Source: Gnetum montanum
Taxonomy: Eukaryota > Streptophyta > Gnetopsida > Gnetales > Gnetaceae
Assembly (NCBI GenBank): GCA_015680685.1
Contig: MNCI01018196.1
Coordinates: forward strand, 19,181 to 83,180
Reading direction: 5' to 3'
DNA length: 64,000 nt
Shown here: piece by piece, positions 34,270 to 45,975 of the stretch
How positions within the stretch are numbered: the stretch's first letter is position 1
How the letters are laid out: every line of letters starts with the position of its first letter
Translations under genes and position numbers: made by a program
Notes under the pieces: generated by a model
Databases searched by the model: none
What the model saw: only the letters and a program-made list of their open reading frames with translations
Told to the model about the DNA's origin: nothing

Positions 34270-34735
34270 CTTAGTTGAGAAGGTCTACTAGAACACCAAA
34301 GCCTAGAGATAAGTACTCACCCTCATTACATTATTTACTTTTGATTGATGTTGGGGATCCAAAATGTTTTCATGAAGTAGTGCAGGTGATAGATCATGTT
34401 AGGTGGAAGTTAGCTATGAGAGATGAGATGAAGTCACTCCAGAAGAATATGACATCGACATAGACTAAGTTGCTTGAAGGAAAGATGACATTGTAGAATA
34501 AGTGGATATATAGGATGAAGGAAGAACAAGATGGTAGCAAAAGATACAAGGCAAGGTTAGTAGTTAAGGATTTCTAGTAAAAAATAAAAATTGATTACAT
34601 AGAGATTTTCTCTCCTATAGTAAAGTTGACTACCATTAGATTAGTACTAGCTATTGTGTCTACTGATGATTTACATCTATAGTAGCTGGACGTCAAAATT
34701 TATTCCTTGCATGGTTACTCAAATTCTATATTTTT
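34270..34735 (+). pseudogene. pol: RT N-terminal part of copia copy A
   Basis: This keeps the start of the copia RT: RRSTRTPKPRDKYSPSLHYL, WKLAMRDEMKSLQKN, SKRYKARLVVKDF and EIFSPIVKLTTIRLVLAIVS, up to LDVKIYSLHG near 34690-34718. Here the normal protein would continue for about 250 residues including the Y-V-D-D box; none of that is present. A 24-bp minisatellite begins at about 34757. Confidence 0.82.
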
Positions 34736-34756
34736 TTTGCTACTATTCCTTTAGAG

Positions 34757-34994
34757 GTTGAAGGATTAGCCATGTCTTGAAAGTTGAAAAGTTGAAGGGC
34801 CAGCCATTATAGAAGTTGAAGGATGAATCGTTACAGAAGTTGAAGTGTTAGCTTTTATAGAAGTTGAAGGGTCAACCATTATGGAAATTGAAGGGTTGGT
34901 TGCAAAAGTTGAAGGGTTGACCATTACAGAAGTTGAAAGGTCGACCATTACAGAATTTGAAGGGTTAGCCATTGTAAAAGTTGAAAAGTTAATG
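34757..34994. repeat. 24-bp minisatellite replacing the RT core, copy A
   Basis: About nine units of a 24-bp repeat, GTTGAAGGGTCAACCATTAC plus AGAA, with one 21-bp variant. Because 24 is a multiple of three, the unit reads as an 8-residue repeat in any frame: roughly E-V-E-G-S-T-I-T on the plus strand (34845-35051) and S-T-S-V-M-V-N-P on the minus strand (34766-34972). It is flanked by RT residue LDVK on one side and by the GSLMYAM block on the other. The same array is at 48754-49011 in copy B. Confidence 0.85.
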
Positions 34995-34999
34995 TTTTC

Positions 35000-35720
35000 T
35001 CTCCCCTTTATTTGGAAGTTTGATGTATGCTATGATCTATACCAAACCTAACATAACTCATGTAGTGGGATTTGTTAGTAGGTTCATCTTTGATCTAGGA
35101 AAGAATCATTAGGAAGTTGTAAAGTGGATCTTAAGATACCTAAAAGGAACTTGAGGTATGACACTTTGTTTTAAAAGGAGCAACATTACTCTATAGGTTT
35201 TTTCTAATGTGGATTGAGGAGGTGATTTGGACAACAAGTTATATTTTCACTATGGGTAGTACTACTATGAGTTGGATGTCTTGAATTTAGAAGAGCATCA
35301 CTCGCTCAACCATAGAAATAGAATATATGGCTATATTAGAAGATCGAAAGGAGATGATTTGGTTGAAGGGTTTTCTAAGAGAATTGGGTAAGACATAGGA
35401 TAGTAGTGAACTTTTTAGTAATAGTTAGAGTGCCAAACATCTGGCTAAAGATCCAATTTTTCATTTCACATCTAAACACATTCAGTTGAGGTATCATCAT
35501 ATTCATGGGTTGATAGATGATGGGACATTACTACTGAGGAAAATTCTTGGGGTCAAAGAAGCCTATAAAAATGTTGACCAAGGTAGTCACCACTACTAAG
35601 CTAAGGCTCTACATGACCTTAGCAGACCTCCATGGTTAGTGATGAGGAGGCACCACACTAGGAGTTGATGGTGTACATGGGAGAAGTAAGGTTTCAAAAG
35701 TTTCTTTTTCTTAGATTAGT
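35000..35720 (+). pseudogene. pol: RT end and RNase H of copia copy A
   Basis: Restarts at GSLMYAMIYTKPNITHVVGF near 35015, followed by VVKWILRYLKGT (35118 onward) and the RNase H domain with NVD-GGDLDN, in which a 15-bp stretch present in copy B (KKSTT region) is missing. The end keeps HLAKDPIFHFTSKHIQLRYH. The copy is frameshifted in the middle. Confidence 0.78.
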
Positions 35721-35735
35721 CTACAAGTGGGAGAT

Positions 35736-35982
35736 TTTTGGAGTCATGTGGTGACTAATCTGGATTATTGGATCACAGGCCAATTTTAGTTACAAATGAT
35801 TTCTTGATGCATATTTATGTAATGTTCTAAAACTCTCTTATAACTATAATCTATAAAATATATAATGAAACTCTAGTTCAGTCATGAATGAGCAACAATC
35901 TTGTTCAACCAAAACATTTTGTGTGTTCAGTGTGTGCTTATTTCTCCTATTATTCTTTTTTTGCTTGATTCATTTCATAACA
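35736..35982 (+). repeat. 3' LTR of copia copy A
   Basis: Preceded by the polypurine tract AAGTGGGAGATT (35724-35735), starts TTTTGGAGTCATG (first G of TGTTGG changed) and ends CATAACA at 35982, followed by the CCCTT target duplication. A TATA-like ATAAAATATATAATG is conserved. Confidence 0.87.
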
Positions 35983-35987
35983 CCCTT

Positions 35988-38900
35988 CAAATGCGATGTT
36001 CTAAGCCATGGTGAGTGATTGAAGGTCATAATGAATGAACTTGTAGTTGTTGGAGATTATTAATGCTTGTCTAGCTTATAGTTAACACAATGGTTTGTTC
36101 ACTTTATTTATTTATGAATTATTTTTGGAATGCCAATAATCTCTAAACTTAATAACAATGCTTTGAAATTGGAACTAAAACTAAATTTTATTTCATCAAT
36201 GGAGACCCAAGAGGATCCATCGATAGATGAAATATGAAAATCATGAGCTTTAAATATATCATTTATAATGTTGCCAAGTCTTCTTGACTATACATTCAAT
36301 GACTCAATAAGGTTATCAACTATGATATGCCATTTTCTTGAAATTTCTTCCATATATTGGCATGGGAAAAAAATATGATTTTTATCTTCAATGGTGCTCC
36401 TATCACAAAATCTTCAAATGTTTTCTTCTTGGAGAATGTTGTATCATCTACCTATCTCAATTCTAAAATAGTGAGATCCTAATCGTGCTCTGCTAATTTG
36501 AATACACAACTAGAAAGAAATATTAGGTGTTAGGTAAGTAACCTATGTAGAGATTCTTCCTCTAATATTATCCAAATAGAACTTTTTCTTTCCTTTAGTA
36601 GCATTTCATAATTTTTGCAAAGTAATTCTTCTAATAATTATTCAACATTCTTTAGGGTTGTAATGTAAAATAGTAGGTGACATGCATGAGCTACAAATTG
36701 ATAGATAGCTTCAATCTCTAAGGGCATCAAATCAACTTCCAAAAGCATGATATCATAATGTGTTTGTGGCTTTACCTTAAACTCTTCTAGTAAAATTTTT
36801 TTTTGCACATTTTCTTGTTTTTTCTAGTATTTACTTGAAATGTTAGGACCCTCGATCACACATCCATATAGGACTTTTGGAATGACAATAGTGCAAAACA
36901 AATTCCTATGTGTTTTCCATGATAAAATATATTATTTCTTGCATATGCTTATAAGTTGGAGCATATCATTCATCCCACCAAAGATACATTTCTTCTATTT
37001 GTAATTATTATAACATTCGAAGCCTAGAAATTTATATTTTAGAACCATTTCAATTGTTGCATTTCTATCTTGAAAATTAAAATTCCTATTTCGAAATCCA
37101 CAAGACATAACTTTGGTTTTGTCCACATTAATTTGTGATGAATAGCATGTCCCTCTACCCAACCATACGAATCACAAGCTAGAGACATGCTTGTTTACAT
37201 AACTAGAAAAAATATTATCTTTATTCCTAGTTACATCAATGTGTTTAGGTACAAGATGCTTGAATAAAGATCCATAAAATTGCTTAAAGTTCTACTGCGG
37301 GCATTTAGAAAATATTCTACCTTTGGTGAAAGAAAAATACAAGAACTTGGCTATACTAATGAAATAAGGTGCCATTAATGAAATGGGTACACACATTTAT
37401 ATAGGCATGACATGACACTATGTTGAATGCCTACATCGATGGGGCTACGTTGACTAGGCTGCATCAATACATGCCTATCAACATAGCTAGTCAATGAATC
37501 ATCAATTTGCATTAGAGAATATGAACAAAATTATCTAAAATTTAAAACATCCATTGTAAGCCTTCCATTGATTTGGAGATCAATGCAACATCATCTGAAA
37601 ATAGTAGAATGTTAATAGAAAAGTTTTCTATAAAGAATGAATATTTGTTATCAATCATCTATATTCATGCCCCTAATTCATCAATGAAAATTTCAAATAG
37701 AGTTGGAAAAAGGGGATATTCCTTCTTAATACCAATAGTGCTATGTATTATGGCACTATCATTTGAAATACTATCATGTATCTACATATATACTTTCTTA
37801 TAAAGGATTTGAATTGTTGACAATAAATCTAATAGAATTTCAAGGTTATGTAATCTTTGTGATAGTTTACTTCGAATGATTGAATCATAAGCCTTGGAAA
37901 ATTCAATAAAGAAAATAAAATCCTAGTTACTTGGATCTCTATCTTGATTAATAAGATGCTTAAGAGTAAGTAGATGATTTGCAATAGACTAACTTTGCCT
38001 AAAACCTGCTTGTGAGATAACACATATCTTTCTTTCTTTTGTCCATTTTCAAAGCTTCTCTTTAATAATAGGACCTAAGAGTTTTCCAAAGATGCTATTT
38101 ATGGCAGCAATTCTATAATTATTTAAATTATACTTTTGGCCTTTTTTGAATAAAACAATTAATCTACTAATTTTCCAATTTCTTTCAAGCCCAAATTTTA
38201 ATGGATGATGAAGCTACTTCCAAACTGCTTCCCATACTAGTGAACCTCCCCACTTTAGCATCTTCAAATATAAACCTCAAGCATCTGTAGGTTTATTTGA
38301 TGCTAGTCTATTTATTCCTATTAAAGTCTCCCCTAATGATAAATACAAACAAAAATTTGAACTATGCATTGGCTCTGCTTCTATTTTCATTGTATACAAG
38401 TCTTTATATAAAGCTTGAAGCTCATTGAATGGGAAATAAGATTCTATTCTCTGTTTGTAACAAAAAAAATTCTAAAAAATTCATGGTTTTCTTTTTTTCT
38501 CAAGAAGAAACTTTCTCTTCTTAGTATGAATCAAAATTCTATATGCTCGAACTACTTTAAGATTGGTTTACTATTTAAGAGCTATTCAAGATTCTTAACA
38601 TTGATCATCAAATCATTCTTGTCTTTGTACTCTATGATTTCTTCTCACCTAGGTAGTAATAGCCAATAGAGTATCTCTAATATTAACAAAGAGATTCCAT
38701 CTCCTTTAAACTTTAGCCTAGAAGGCTTTCTTCTTGTTAGCTTGTTTTAATGCGACTTTAAGTCTAGGCTTCCTCTAATCCCTGCAAAATTCCTCAATTT
38801 CTCTTTATTGTTATTTAATTATTCTTTATCATTGAGTATAACTTCATATTTAGTATCTTTAGCTTCATATAGTATTTTTTCACCCTCAACACCCTTAACA

Positions 38901-39151
38901 ATAACAAAGTTACAAGAATGGGAAAGATTATAATACATAATTGCTAGTATAAAAGTCTTCATGTATGCTAGGACTAAATTCTATAGAAATCGATTCCATA
39001 TGCTTAATGGGATAGAGAATACTAATAGTTTCCTTCTTAATTCTCTAAAATAATTAACTAAAAATAAAATAGTCATACAAAACATTAAACTTTAAAATAT
39101 TCTTCAGATTCAATATCAAAATCTAAAGTCCAATTTTAATTGATTAATATT
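35988..39151 (-). mobile_element. LINE (non-LTR retrotransposon) RT remnant, copy 1
   Basis: The minus strand encodes a non-LTR reverse transcriptase. From high to low coordinate: a linker (ALKQANKKKAF region near 38750); the RT N-terminal blocks near 38100-38240; KQVLGKVS (FRQ-type) near 38000; IGIKKEYPLFPTLFEIFIDE near 37680-37740; the catalytic box ILLFSDDVALIS at about 37577-37612, with Ser for Ala in F-A-D-D; a break caused by a solo LTR; then FCTIVIPKVLYGC near 36890 and a C-terminal finger FCDRSTIEDKNHIFF near 36390-36420. Copies 2 (50030-51319) and 3 (61986-64000) are collinear. Endonuclease is not readable with confidence. Confidence 0.78.
37187..37504 (-). repeat. Solo-type LTR fragment inside LINE copy 1
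   Basis: This interrupts the LINE protein just after the catalytic box. It resembles the gypsy LTRs nearby: GTGTTTAGGTACAA, CTTGAATAAAGATCC, a GGGCATTTAGAAAATATTCTA block and a minus-strand TATA (ATTTATATAGG). Its minus-strand start is TGATGATTCATTG at 37504. No internal retrotransposon sequence or clear target duplication is seen. The same insertion is present in LINE copy 3 (62695-62957). Confidence 0.65.
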
Positions 39152-39199
39152 NCAGATTCAATATCAAAATCTAAAGTCCAATTTTAATTGATTAATATT
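39105..39199. other. Single N flanked by a direct duplication (scaffold join)
   Basis: The N at 39152 separates two identical stretches of about 47 bp (each starts CAGATTCAATATC and ends GATTAATATT). This is what is left when two overlapping contig ends are placed side by side without being merged, so it is probably an assembly artefact rather than a biological repeat. Confidence 0.85.
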
Positions 39200-39690
39200 G
39201 CATGCTTATGTATAAATGACTCTATATCTATGAAATGTTGCACCATCAAAGAAATACCTAGCTCAATCAACAACAAAAAAAACAAAGAGAGATAATAGTA
39301 TATGAATATCATGCTTTTGCATTACATTATTGAACTATGAAAAGAAACTTTGATTATGAAGCACATAACTCAAAATTTGAATGAACACATATCATAACAT
39401 AAAATCAATAACCAATAACTCATATACATTATTGAAACAAATAAAATTAAATGTTATCATTGCATTAACATCACTTGAGGGAGGTGCAAGATTTTTTTTT
39501 TTTTTACCAAATTGTAAACCTATATTATGGGAATCAACATAATATTTGCATTAATAAAAGAAGTAAAAATATCAGTATTGATTTAAGGATTTGGGATTAA
39601 CTAAGAATCAAATTATTTAAGAAAAATTAGATCTACTAGAAAAAATTAAAATATCAAAAAAATAGATGCTTGAAACCAATCATATCCATA
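39200..39690. other. AT-rich interval, nothing recognised
   Basis: A/T-rich sequence with a run of 14 T at about 39490-39505 and no open frame of note. It lies between the LINE copy 1 join and an LTR fragment. Confidence 0.6.
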
Positions 39691-40083
39691 CTACTTACCT
39701 TCAACATGTAAAAGAAAGTGCTTGTAAAGTAAATGATTAACTAAGAAAATAGGAACAATTATTCTAAGTATATAGAAAAAAAAACTAAGTAGATGTTGCA
39801 ATGATAAGAAATCTTGATCTTTATTTCTGGTCATGAACTATGTCCAAGTACAATTCACTCAAGTAAAGACATCATAAAATCACTTAACACCACACTATGG
39901 GCATACACTTCTAAGTGCTAAAGAATAAATTTACAAAACCAAACTGAAAGAGTTTTGTTACTATGGATCAAATCTATTACAAATCTGTGCACCTAAGAGT
40001 CATATTTATAGGTTGCCATACATCCCATGATATTTCATATACGATGACGTAGCTAGTACTACAATATCGGAAACATGATATTT
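39691..40083 (-). repeat. LTR fragment of the left-edge gypsy family
   Basis: Matches 150-530 in order (AAGTGCTTG, GATTAACTAAGAAAATAGGA, CACCACACTATGGGCATACACT, minus-strand TATA at TATTTATAGG near 40010). The minus-strand start is cut off at 40083, where the Tat-like copy 2 begins. No internal sequence follows, so it is an LTR remnant. Confidence 0.7.
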
Positions 40084-40392
40084 CAACTTGAGAGACACTG
40101 ACAAAGAATAAAAAAAAACCACTATAGGTTCATCACCAACATATTTTCTCTATGCTTGATTTAGTAGTATCAAATTATGCTCAAGAGTGCTTAATGTGAG
40201 GCCATGATGATGAAATGGTATTGATGTCATAAAGAAATGGTCATGAGGGCTAACAAATATTACTCAAATAGTTTAAGCTATGCACTTTGTGTTTAGAAGT
40301 GTGGTTTGCTTGGTAGACGTGTTTGAGAAATTGATACTTCACTTTAAGGTAATGTGCTCTTTACCAACATTGATGTTGGTGTTGGTTTCCTC

Positions 40393-40686
40393 ATTGAGTA
40401 AGATGTGTTACATTCAACAGACTTGGAGTTTTCCCATCAAATGAGGAGTTTTGTGCACATTGGACTTAGTGCTTTTCCACTGAATGAGTTGTGTTACATT
40501 CAAGTGGACTTGGGATTTTCCCATCAAACAAGGCATGTTATGCTTGATGGGCTTAGCATTTTCCCACTGAATAAGATGCATTACATTCTAGTGGACTTGG
40601 GGCTTTCCCCTCAAATCAGGTATGTTACGCTCAATGGACTTAGTGTTTTTCCATTGAACAAGATGTGTTACATTCTAATGAACTTA
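40393..40686. repeat. 43/44-bp (87-bp) minisatellite, copy 2
   Basis: About 6.7 units of 43-44 bp. The plus strand is open through the whole array (40405-40761, 118 codons) because two units are 87 bp, giving three repeats of 29 residues of the type FSHQTRHVMLDGLSIFPLNK plus 9. The retrotransposon genes here are on the minus strand, so this frame is more likely an arithmetic consequence than a gene. Confidence 0.85.
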
Positions 40687-41079
40687 GAGGTAGATCATAG
40701 GACAACATTTCTACTAAAGGTATATGAAGGTTATATTTACACTACAGGGTTGGGTTCATAAGAAATTATATGGAACAAGCACTCTTAGATAGATTCAATG
40801 AATCTTGCAGATTGATGTTATGTGATGACTGATTGCCATGATGAGTTGTGCTTATGTGATGGCTCTAGGCTTCATCATGCAAATGCAACTCCAGGAGAAC
40901 TAGAACTCCAGAGAGATAAATCATGTTATTACAATAGGATACATTAGGCCATGAAGGATGGTTTGGCCAATCTGGCTACCTAAGGTCACATGTTGCCAGT
41001 CAAAGGCATTGGTAGGCTACATTGCCAATTTAAGGTCTTATTAGGCCATGGTGTTATTTTAAGATGTTAGTAGACTATG

Positions 41080-42290
41080 GAGATTAGGCTTACTTTTTTA
41101 TGGTTGTCAATGTTGTGGTTGTTATAGGCTACACATAGTATGGTTTGAGATAGGAATGATTGACCGAATTGGCTAGCTCATTCCCATCTATGTCTGCTAT
41201 CCAATAGGCTCCATTACTATCAGCCTTGTTAATTAAAAAAGGTCCTTCCTAGTTGGCTAAGAATTTGTTTGCATGCCCATGAACGGCCTTAAGGACTACG
41301 TATCCTTCATTGATTTTCCAATTTTGGTGGTTTTGTCATTTTTACCTCTCTTGGTAGTGCTTGATTTAAGTAAGCATTCGTACCTGCTACTCCTCCACTA
41401 AGTCTAGGTTAATGGTTTGTAACTCCTTGCTCTACTCATTGTTGATGAAGTTGGATAAGGCTACTTGGAGTGATAGTACTTGCAATCCAAAAGGTAAAAT
41501 ACCTTCAGAACCATAAATAAGGTTATAAGGGATCATGCTTTTTGTGATGTGATATGTTGTTTTGGAGGCCCAAGGTGCATGGATAAGCTATCCATGCCAT
41601 TTGCACCTACTATTGATGAGAATCTTCTTGAGCAAGTTGATGATGGCCTTGTTGCTTGCTTTAGATTTTTTGGTGGCCTAAGTGTATTAACATGATGAGA
41701 AAGAGTCTTTAATGCCTAGGTTATGATAGAAATTATCTGTTTCTTGGCTACTAAACTACAGTAAATTGTCTGTGACTATAGTCATAGGTATACAAAAATG
41801 AGCTACTATGTTGTGTGAGATGAACGTACAAACCTATTCATATGTAGTCTTCCTTAGAGAAATAACTTCATCCTACTTAGTAACATATTTGGTTATGGTA
41901 ATGATGAAGCTATTCCTTGTAAAATACTTAGGCATTATAGATCCAATGATATTTAATCCCCATCATTAGAATAACTATGAAATGTGAGTAGTATGTAACT
42001 AGTTGGTGGCATATGTATGAAGTTGCTATGTTGTTGGCATGTGTCACAATTTTTGACCTTCTACAGGTAATCATTTTCCATATAAGGCTAGTAATAACCT
42101 AACCATCTAATATTAGTAGCCATGGCCCTAGGTCCTATATGTGCACCACAACCATCCTCATGAACCTACTCTAGGACTATTCTAGCTTTGATTCTACCTA
42201 AGCACTTCAACAATATGCCATCATAGGATTGTTGACATAACGTGTTATTCCCTACAATGACATATTATGTTGATCATTTATGTACAAAAT
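41080..42290 (-). pseudogene. pol: Integrase remnant of Tat-like element, copy 2
   Basis: Same order of blocks as copy 3, more decayed: the zinc-binding region near 42040-42180 and the C-terminal LQVLSLQ block near 41470. Many stops. Confidence 0.65.
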
Positions 42291-42598
42291 CATTTTGAGC
42301 AGTAATCAATCCTTGTGAATATTTATCATATATAAGGTAAAAATTTATAGGAGCAGTATGAACTATGGCCACAAAGGTATCCTTAATGCTCTATGTGATG
42401 GGGATAGCATAATCCACAGTTAAGATAGGTAACTTGCTAAACATATCTGGTGTAACATTAAGGGATAGCATCAGCTATGACATTTTTATTGTGGGGTATA
42501 TGTTGGATATCAGCATTTGTAAAATTCTTTAATAGTTACTTTTCTAAGTCACAGTAAGGTTGTAAATGTTTAGCTTTGCATGCATAAATGTTGGTTAC

Positions 42599-43240
42599 CT
42601 AGTTGACCACAAGCTGTGAATCATCCTTGATTATCAACCACTTAATTCCTAGGTTATGTGATACCATCATTCCTTTGATTAGATCTTCATACTTTGCTAT
42701 GTTTTTGGTGCATGGAAACTCAAAATTATAGGAGAAGGATTGAATTTTTCTAGATAAAAATGTTATGATGGTAGTAGCACTAGCCCCATGGGCAATTGAA
42801 GCTCTATCGAAGTGAATCGCTACCTCATAATCCTTTGGTGTTTGGCTAACAATGTTGATCTGTTCATTGGGAAACTTAGGGTGTATAGTTGCTTGGTCAT
42901 CAACAAGTGAAATTTTATGTTGCAAAACTATAGCTTGACCTTTCATTGAAGATTGAGAAACATAATGAAGGTCAAACTCTATTGTTATGGCTTTCCATCA
43001 GGCTATATGACTACTCTTGTAAATATTGGTTGTTATTGTCCTAAGTATGTGGTTTGTGCAAATAACATTGACTTGGCTTTGAAAGAGGTAGTGTCTCCAT
43101 TTCTTCAACAAGAAGACTAGTGCTAGACAGTCCTTCTACACTTGAGAATATTGTGTTTCATGGACAACTAATGCATGAATAAGATAATATATTGGAATTT
43201 CTACCCAATGATCATGTTTTTAATAGAATAGAGAGGCAAT
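42599..43240 (-). pseudogene. pol: Double RNase H remnant, copy 2
   Basis: The archaeal-type domain is open from 42946 to 42599 (115 codons): HKISLVDDQATIHPKFPNEQ, AIHFDRASIAHGASATTIIT, FPCTKNIAKYEDLIKGMMVS and WLIIKDDSQLVVN. The acidic residues in HFDRAS, KYEDLI and IKDDSQ sit where the family has its catalytic D-E-D. The ordinary RNase H end lies above it at about 42960-43240. This tandem arrangement is typical of the Tat lineage. Confidence 0.8.
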
Positions 43241-43355
43241 GGATGTGCCAAAGATGACAAGGTAGATATAAATTTTTTTACCTTCTTATGAAGGATAGAC
43301 TATAGGTAGTTGCATGAAATAGTGTTTGTTTGGAAGAAACATTGGTTGTGAAAGA

Positions 43356-44820
43356 GATATTTTACCGATGATTATGATGACATCATCCCTCTATCAAGCA
43401 AGTAAAAAATGGAAACCTGTGATGTCACTCATTGTTTGATGGAGAGAGATTTTCATTATTGTTAAGTTTTTTATTCTTCTTGCATGTTGTTAATTCAAGA
43501 ATGTTCAATTTTAGAATCATTCATTTTATAATGTTTGAATGATGACTCTAGTCAAAAATAAATTTTGGTTTGGGGAAATGCTATCATCACTATCAATGGT
43601 TCTTTTAACCATTAGACTTTCAACCATAATGATAGCACTTGATTCTATAACTGCACTCGAGATTTGACATCTTTGGAATGAAATTGGATGTTGGTATTAA
43701 TAATTGATGGTTACAGTAAAATGAGTTGTCAAAATCCATTAATTCATTTAATTTTGTGAATCAACAATTGTATTGAAACTCTGGAGTTTTGTTTGGCCTT
43801 GTTTCTTTCATACTAGTGGCAAGATATTTTGTGAAATGTATAGCTTATGCAAAGTCTTTTTAAAAAAATTTTCATTAAGATTACCATTAGTTAGAGTAAT
43901 GGTTGAAACTTTACATTAGGTTTTGAACTAGAGTATTCCTTTTAATATATTTTAGACAGTGTGTTTTGCATGATTTAGAGGATGCTCTTGGATGATTGCT
44001 GCGAGTAAGTGTAGAATAAGCAAAAATTTGTTAAAATGTTTCATTACTAATGCATTCAGGTCATATTGATGAATTATAAGATTAGTTCTTCCACCATAAG
44101 CATGAGTTCTATGTTCCTCTACTAAGAAAACTGCATAGAAAGCATTAAATGTGCCCTTCTCATGCAATGTTCTAATCCATGGTGAGTGATTGGAGGACAC
44201 AATAGATAAACTTGCAATTGCTAAAGATTATTAAGGCTTGTGTAGTTTACACTGGTTATGTAAGAGATATTTCACCAATGATGATGATGACAACGTCTCC
44301 TCTATCAAGCAAGTCAAAAATGGGTACCTGTGATGTCATTCACTATTTCATGGAGAGAGATTTATGTTATTAGTATGTTTTTTATTCTTCCTTTATGTTG
44401 TTCATTCCCAATATGTTTTTCTACAATTTTATATTTGTTCATTTTATAATATTTGGATGATGGCTCCAATCAAGAAGCAATTTTGGTTTTGGGAAATACT
44501 ATCATCGCGATCAATGATTATTTTAACCATCAAACTTCAAATCATAAGGGCAATGCTTGATTCTATAATTACACTCTAGATTTGACATCTTTGGAATGAA
44601 ATTGGATGTTGGTATTAGCAATTGATGGTTAGAGTAAAATGAGTTATCAAAATCCATTAATTCATTTAATTTTGTGAATCAATTATCATGTTGAAATTTT
44701 GAAGCATTTTTTTCTTCTTTCTTTCATACTAGTGGTAAGATATTTGTTAAAAAGCATAGCTTATGCAAAGTCTTGTTTAAAAATTTGTCATTAACATTGT
44801 CGTCAGTTAGAGTAATGGCT
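43356..44820. repeat. 0.91-kb tandem duplication, copy 2
   Basis: Unit 1 starts GATATTTTACCGATGAT at 43356, unit 2 GATATTTCACCAATGAT at 44266, an offset of 910 bp. Unit 2 is interrupted at about 44821 by the same LINE fragment as in copy 1. Order and breakpoints equal those of 29276-30770. Confidence 0.8.
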
Positions 44821-45665
44821 CAAACCAGAAAAAGCAATTGCAAAAGAGTAACCACTTAAGAAAAAGTAATATTATTGGTAAAGCCTAGTTCTTGACATTG
44901 AAGTTAAACATTACTTGCAATAGAGCATTTTATACCATAGTAAAATTTAGTGTAGTTGGTGTTTTGATACTAGGGATCTAGACAACATTTCCAAATAAAG
45001 AAAATAATCTCAAATAATAGGATTTTCCATTCTTTTTGAAGGTGTCACTTAACACAATCATCTTTGAAGATACATAGAGGGAAACCAACATAGTGGTTAG
45101 GAATAAAAACTTGAAGAGATTGACACCACTTCCAAATTTTTTGAGACAATGAGCAATCCCAAAAGACATGCACAAAAGAGTCATTGGCTTGACAAATGGT
45201 GCATTTAGGGCAATCAACTTCTAAGAAGTGAAGCCTATGTCCAATGGAAAGACCGTGATGAATCAAGGACTAGAAAAAGAAATGGTGATCCTCAAGATGC
45301 ACACTCCATATTCTATTTAAAGTGGAGAGTAGAAATTCTTGCACATGAAACCAAGCTTTGGCTTTAGAAAAGTGTAAAGAATGCAAAGGGGAACCATCAA
45401 GCCAAAACAAATCATCATACCAAGGAGTATTATTATGCAAATTTGGAAACCAAAGTTGGAGAGAACATGCTTAATGTGCTGGTAAATAAGAGTATCTTGT
45501 CTATGAAGCCCCATTTTACTTTACTACTTATGTTGCCAAGAGAGGGTAGTAGAATCATTCCTAATAGTAAATAATTTAGCACCATGATGGATATTGTGAT
45601 CAGCAAAAAAATTGGCTCATATTTATTAGAGAAAGACAACATATGAATTATAAGGTTCTTTTGAC
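44821..45665 (-). pseudogene. LINE C-terminal zinc-finger fragment, copy 2
   Basis: Same fragment as 30771-31650. The finger reads HRLHFLEVDCPKCTICQAND then SFVHVFWDCSLSQKIW (45045-45266), preserving C-x2-C, H and the final C better than copy 1. Frames 45317-45514 and 45433-45669 belong to the protein upstream of the finger, separated by frameshifts. Confidence 0.74.
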
Positions 45666-45728
45666 ACAATCATGAGTTCTATGTTCCTATACTAAGAGAA
45701 CTACATAGAGAGCATTAAGTGTTCCCTT

Positions 45729-45972
45729 TGTTGGAGTCATGTGGCAACTAATTTGGATTATTAGGTTATGGACCTAATTTGGTTATGGATGGTTTCTTGA
45801 TACATATTTATGTAATGTTCCAAAACTCTCTTGTAACTGTAATCTATAAAATATATAATGAAACTCTAGTGTGGCCATGAATGAGTGGCGATCTTGATGA
45901 ACCACAAAAATTCTATGTGTGTTTGCTTTTCTTGTTCTTTCTTTTTTTTTGTGCCTAATTTGTTTCCTAAAA
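45729..45972 (+). repeat. 5' LTR of copia copy B
   Basis: Starts TGTTGGAGTCATG, ends CTAAAA (CTAACA in copy A) three bases before the primer site; 244 bp. TATA-like AAAATATATAATG is conserved. Confidence 0.87.
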
Positions 45973-45975
45973 AAC

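Larger units (their letters stand above)
31715..35982 (+). mobile_element. Ty1/copia element (Tork/Tnt1-like), copy A
   Basis: Complete 4.27-kb copia element with 242-bp 5' LTR, tRNA-Met primer site, gag, protease, integrase, RT start, RNase H, polypurine tract and 247-bp 3' LTR. It is flanked by a 5-bp target duplication CCCTT (31710-31714 and 35983-35987). The integrase-before-RT order is diagnostic of copia; the pol sequence resembles the Tnt1/Tork group. All frames carry stops. Most of RT is missing and its place is taken by a 24-bp minisatellite. A second copy with the same target duplication lies at 45729-50014. Confidence 0.9.
40084..43355 (-). mobile_element. Tat-like gypsy pol remnant, copy 2
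   Basis: Collinear with 25965-29275 and 57900-61121, with the same minisatellite, integrase and double RNase H. The left boundary differs from the other two copies: it starts at AACTTGAGAGACACTG directly after an LTR fragment, without the 25-90 bp that precede this point elsewhere. It begins the second Tat-copia-LINE block. Confidence 0.77.

Noticed and set aside
34766-34972. Minus-strand S-T-S-V-M-V-N-P repeat protein
   Set aside because: A 24-bp repeat is open in several frames by arithmetic; no start context or flanking coding signal on the minus strand.
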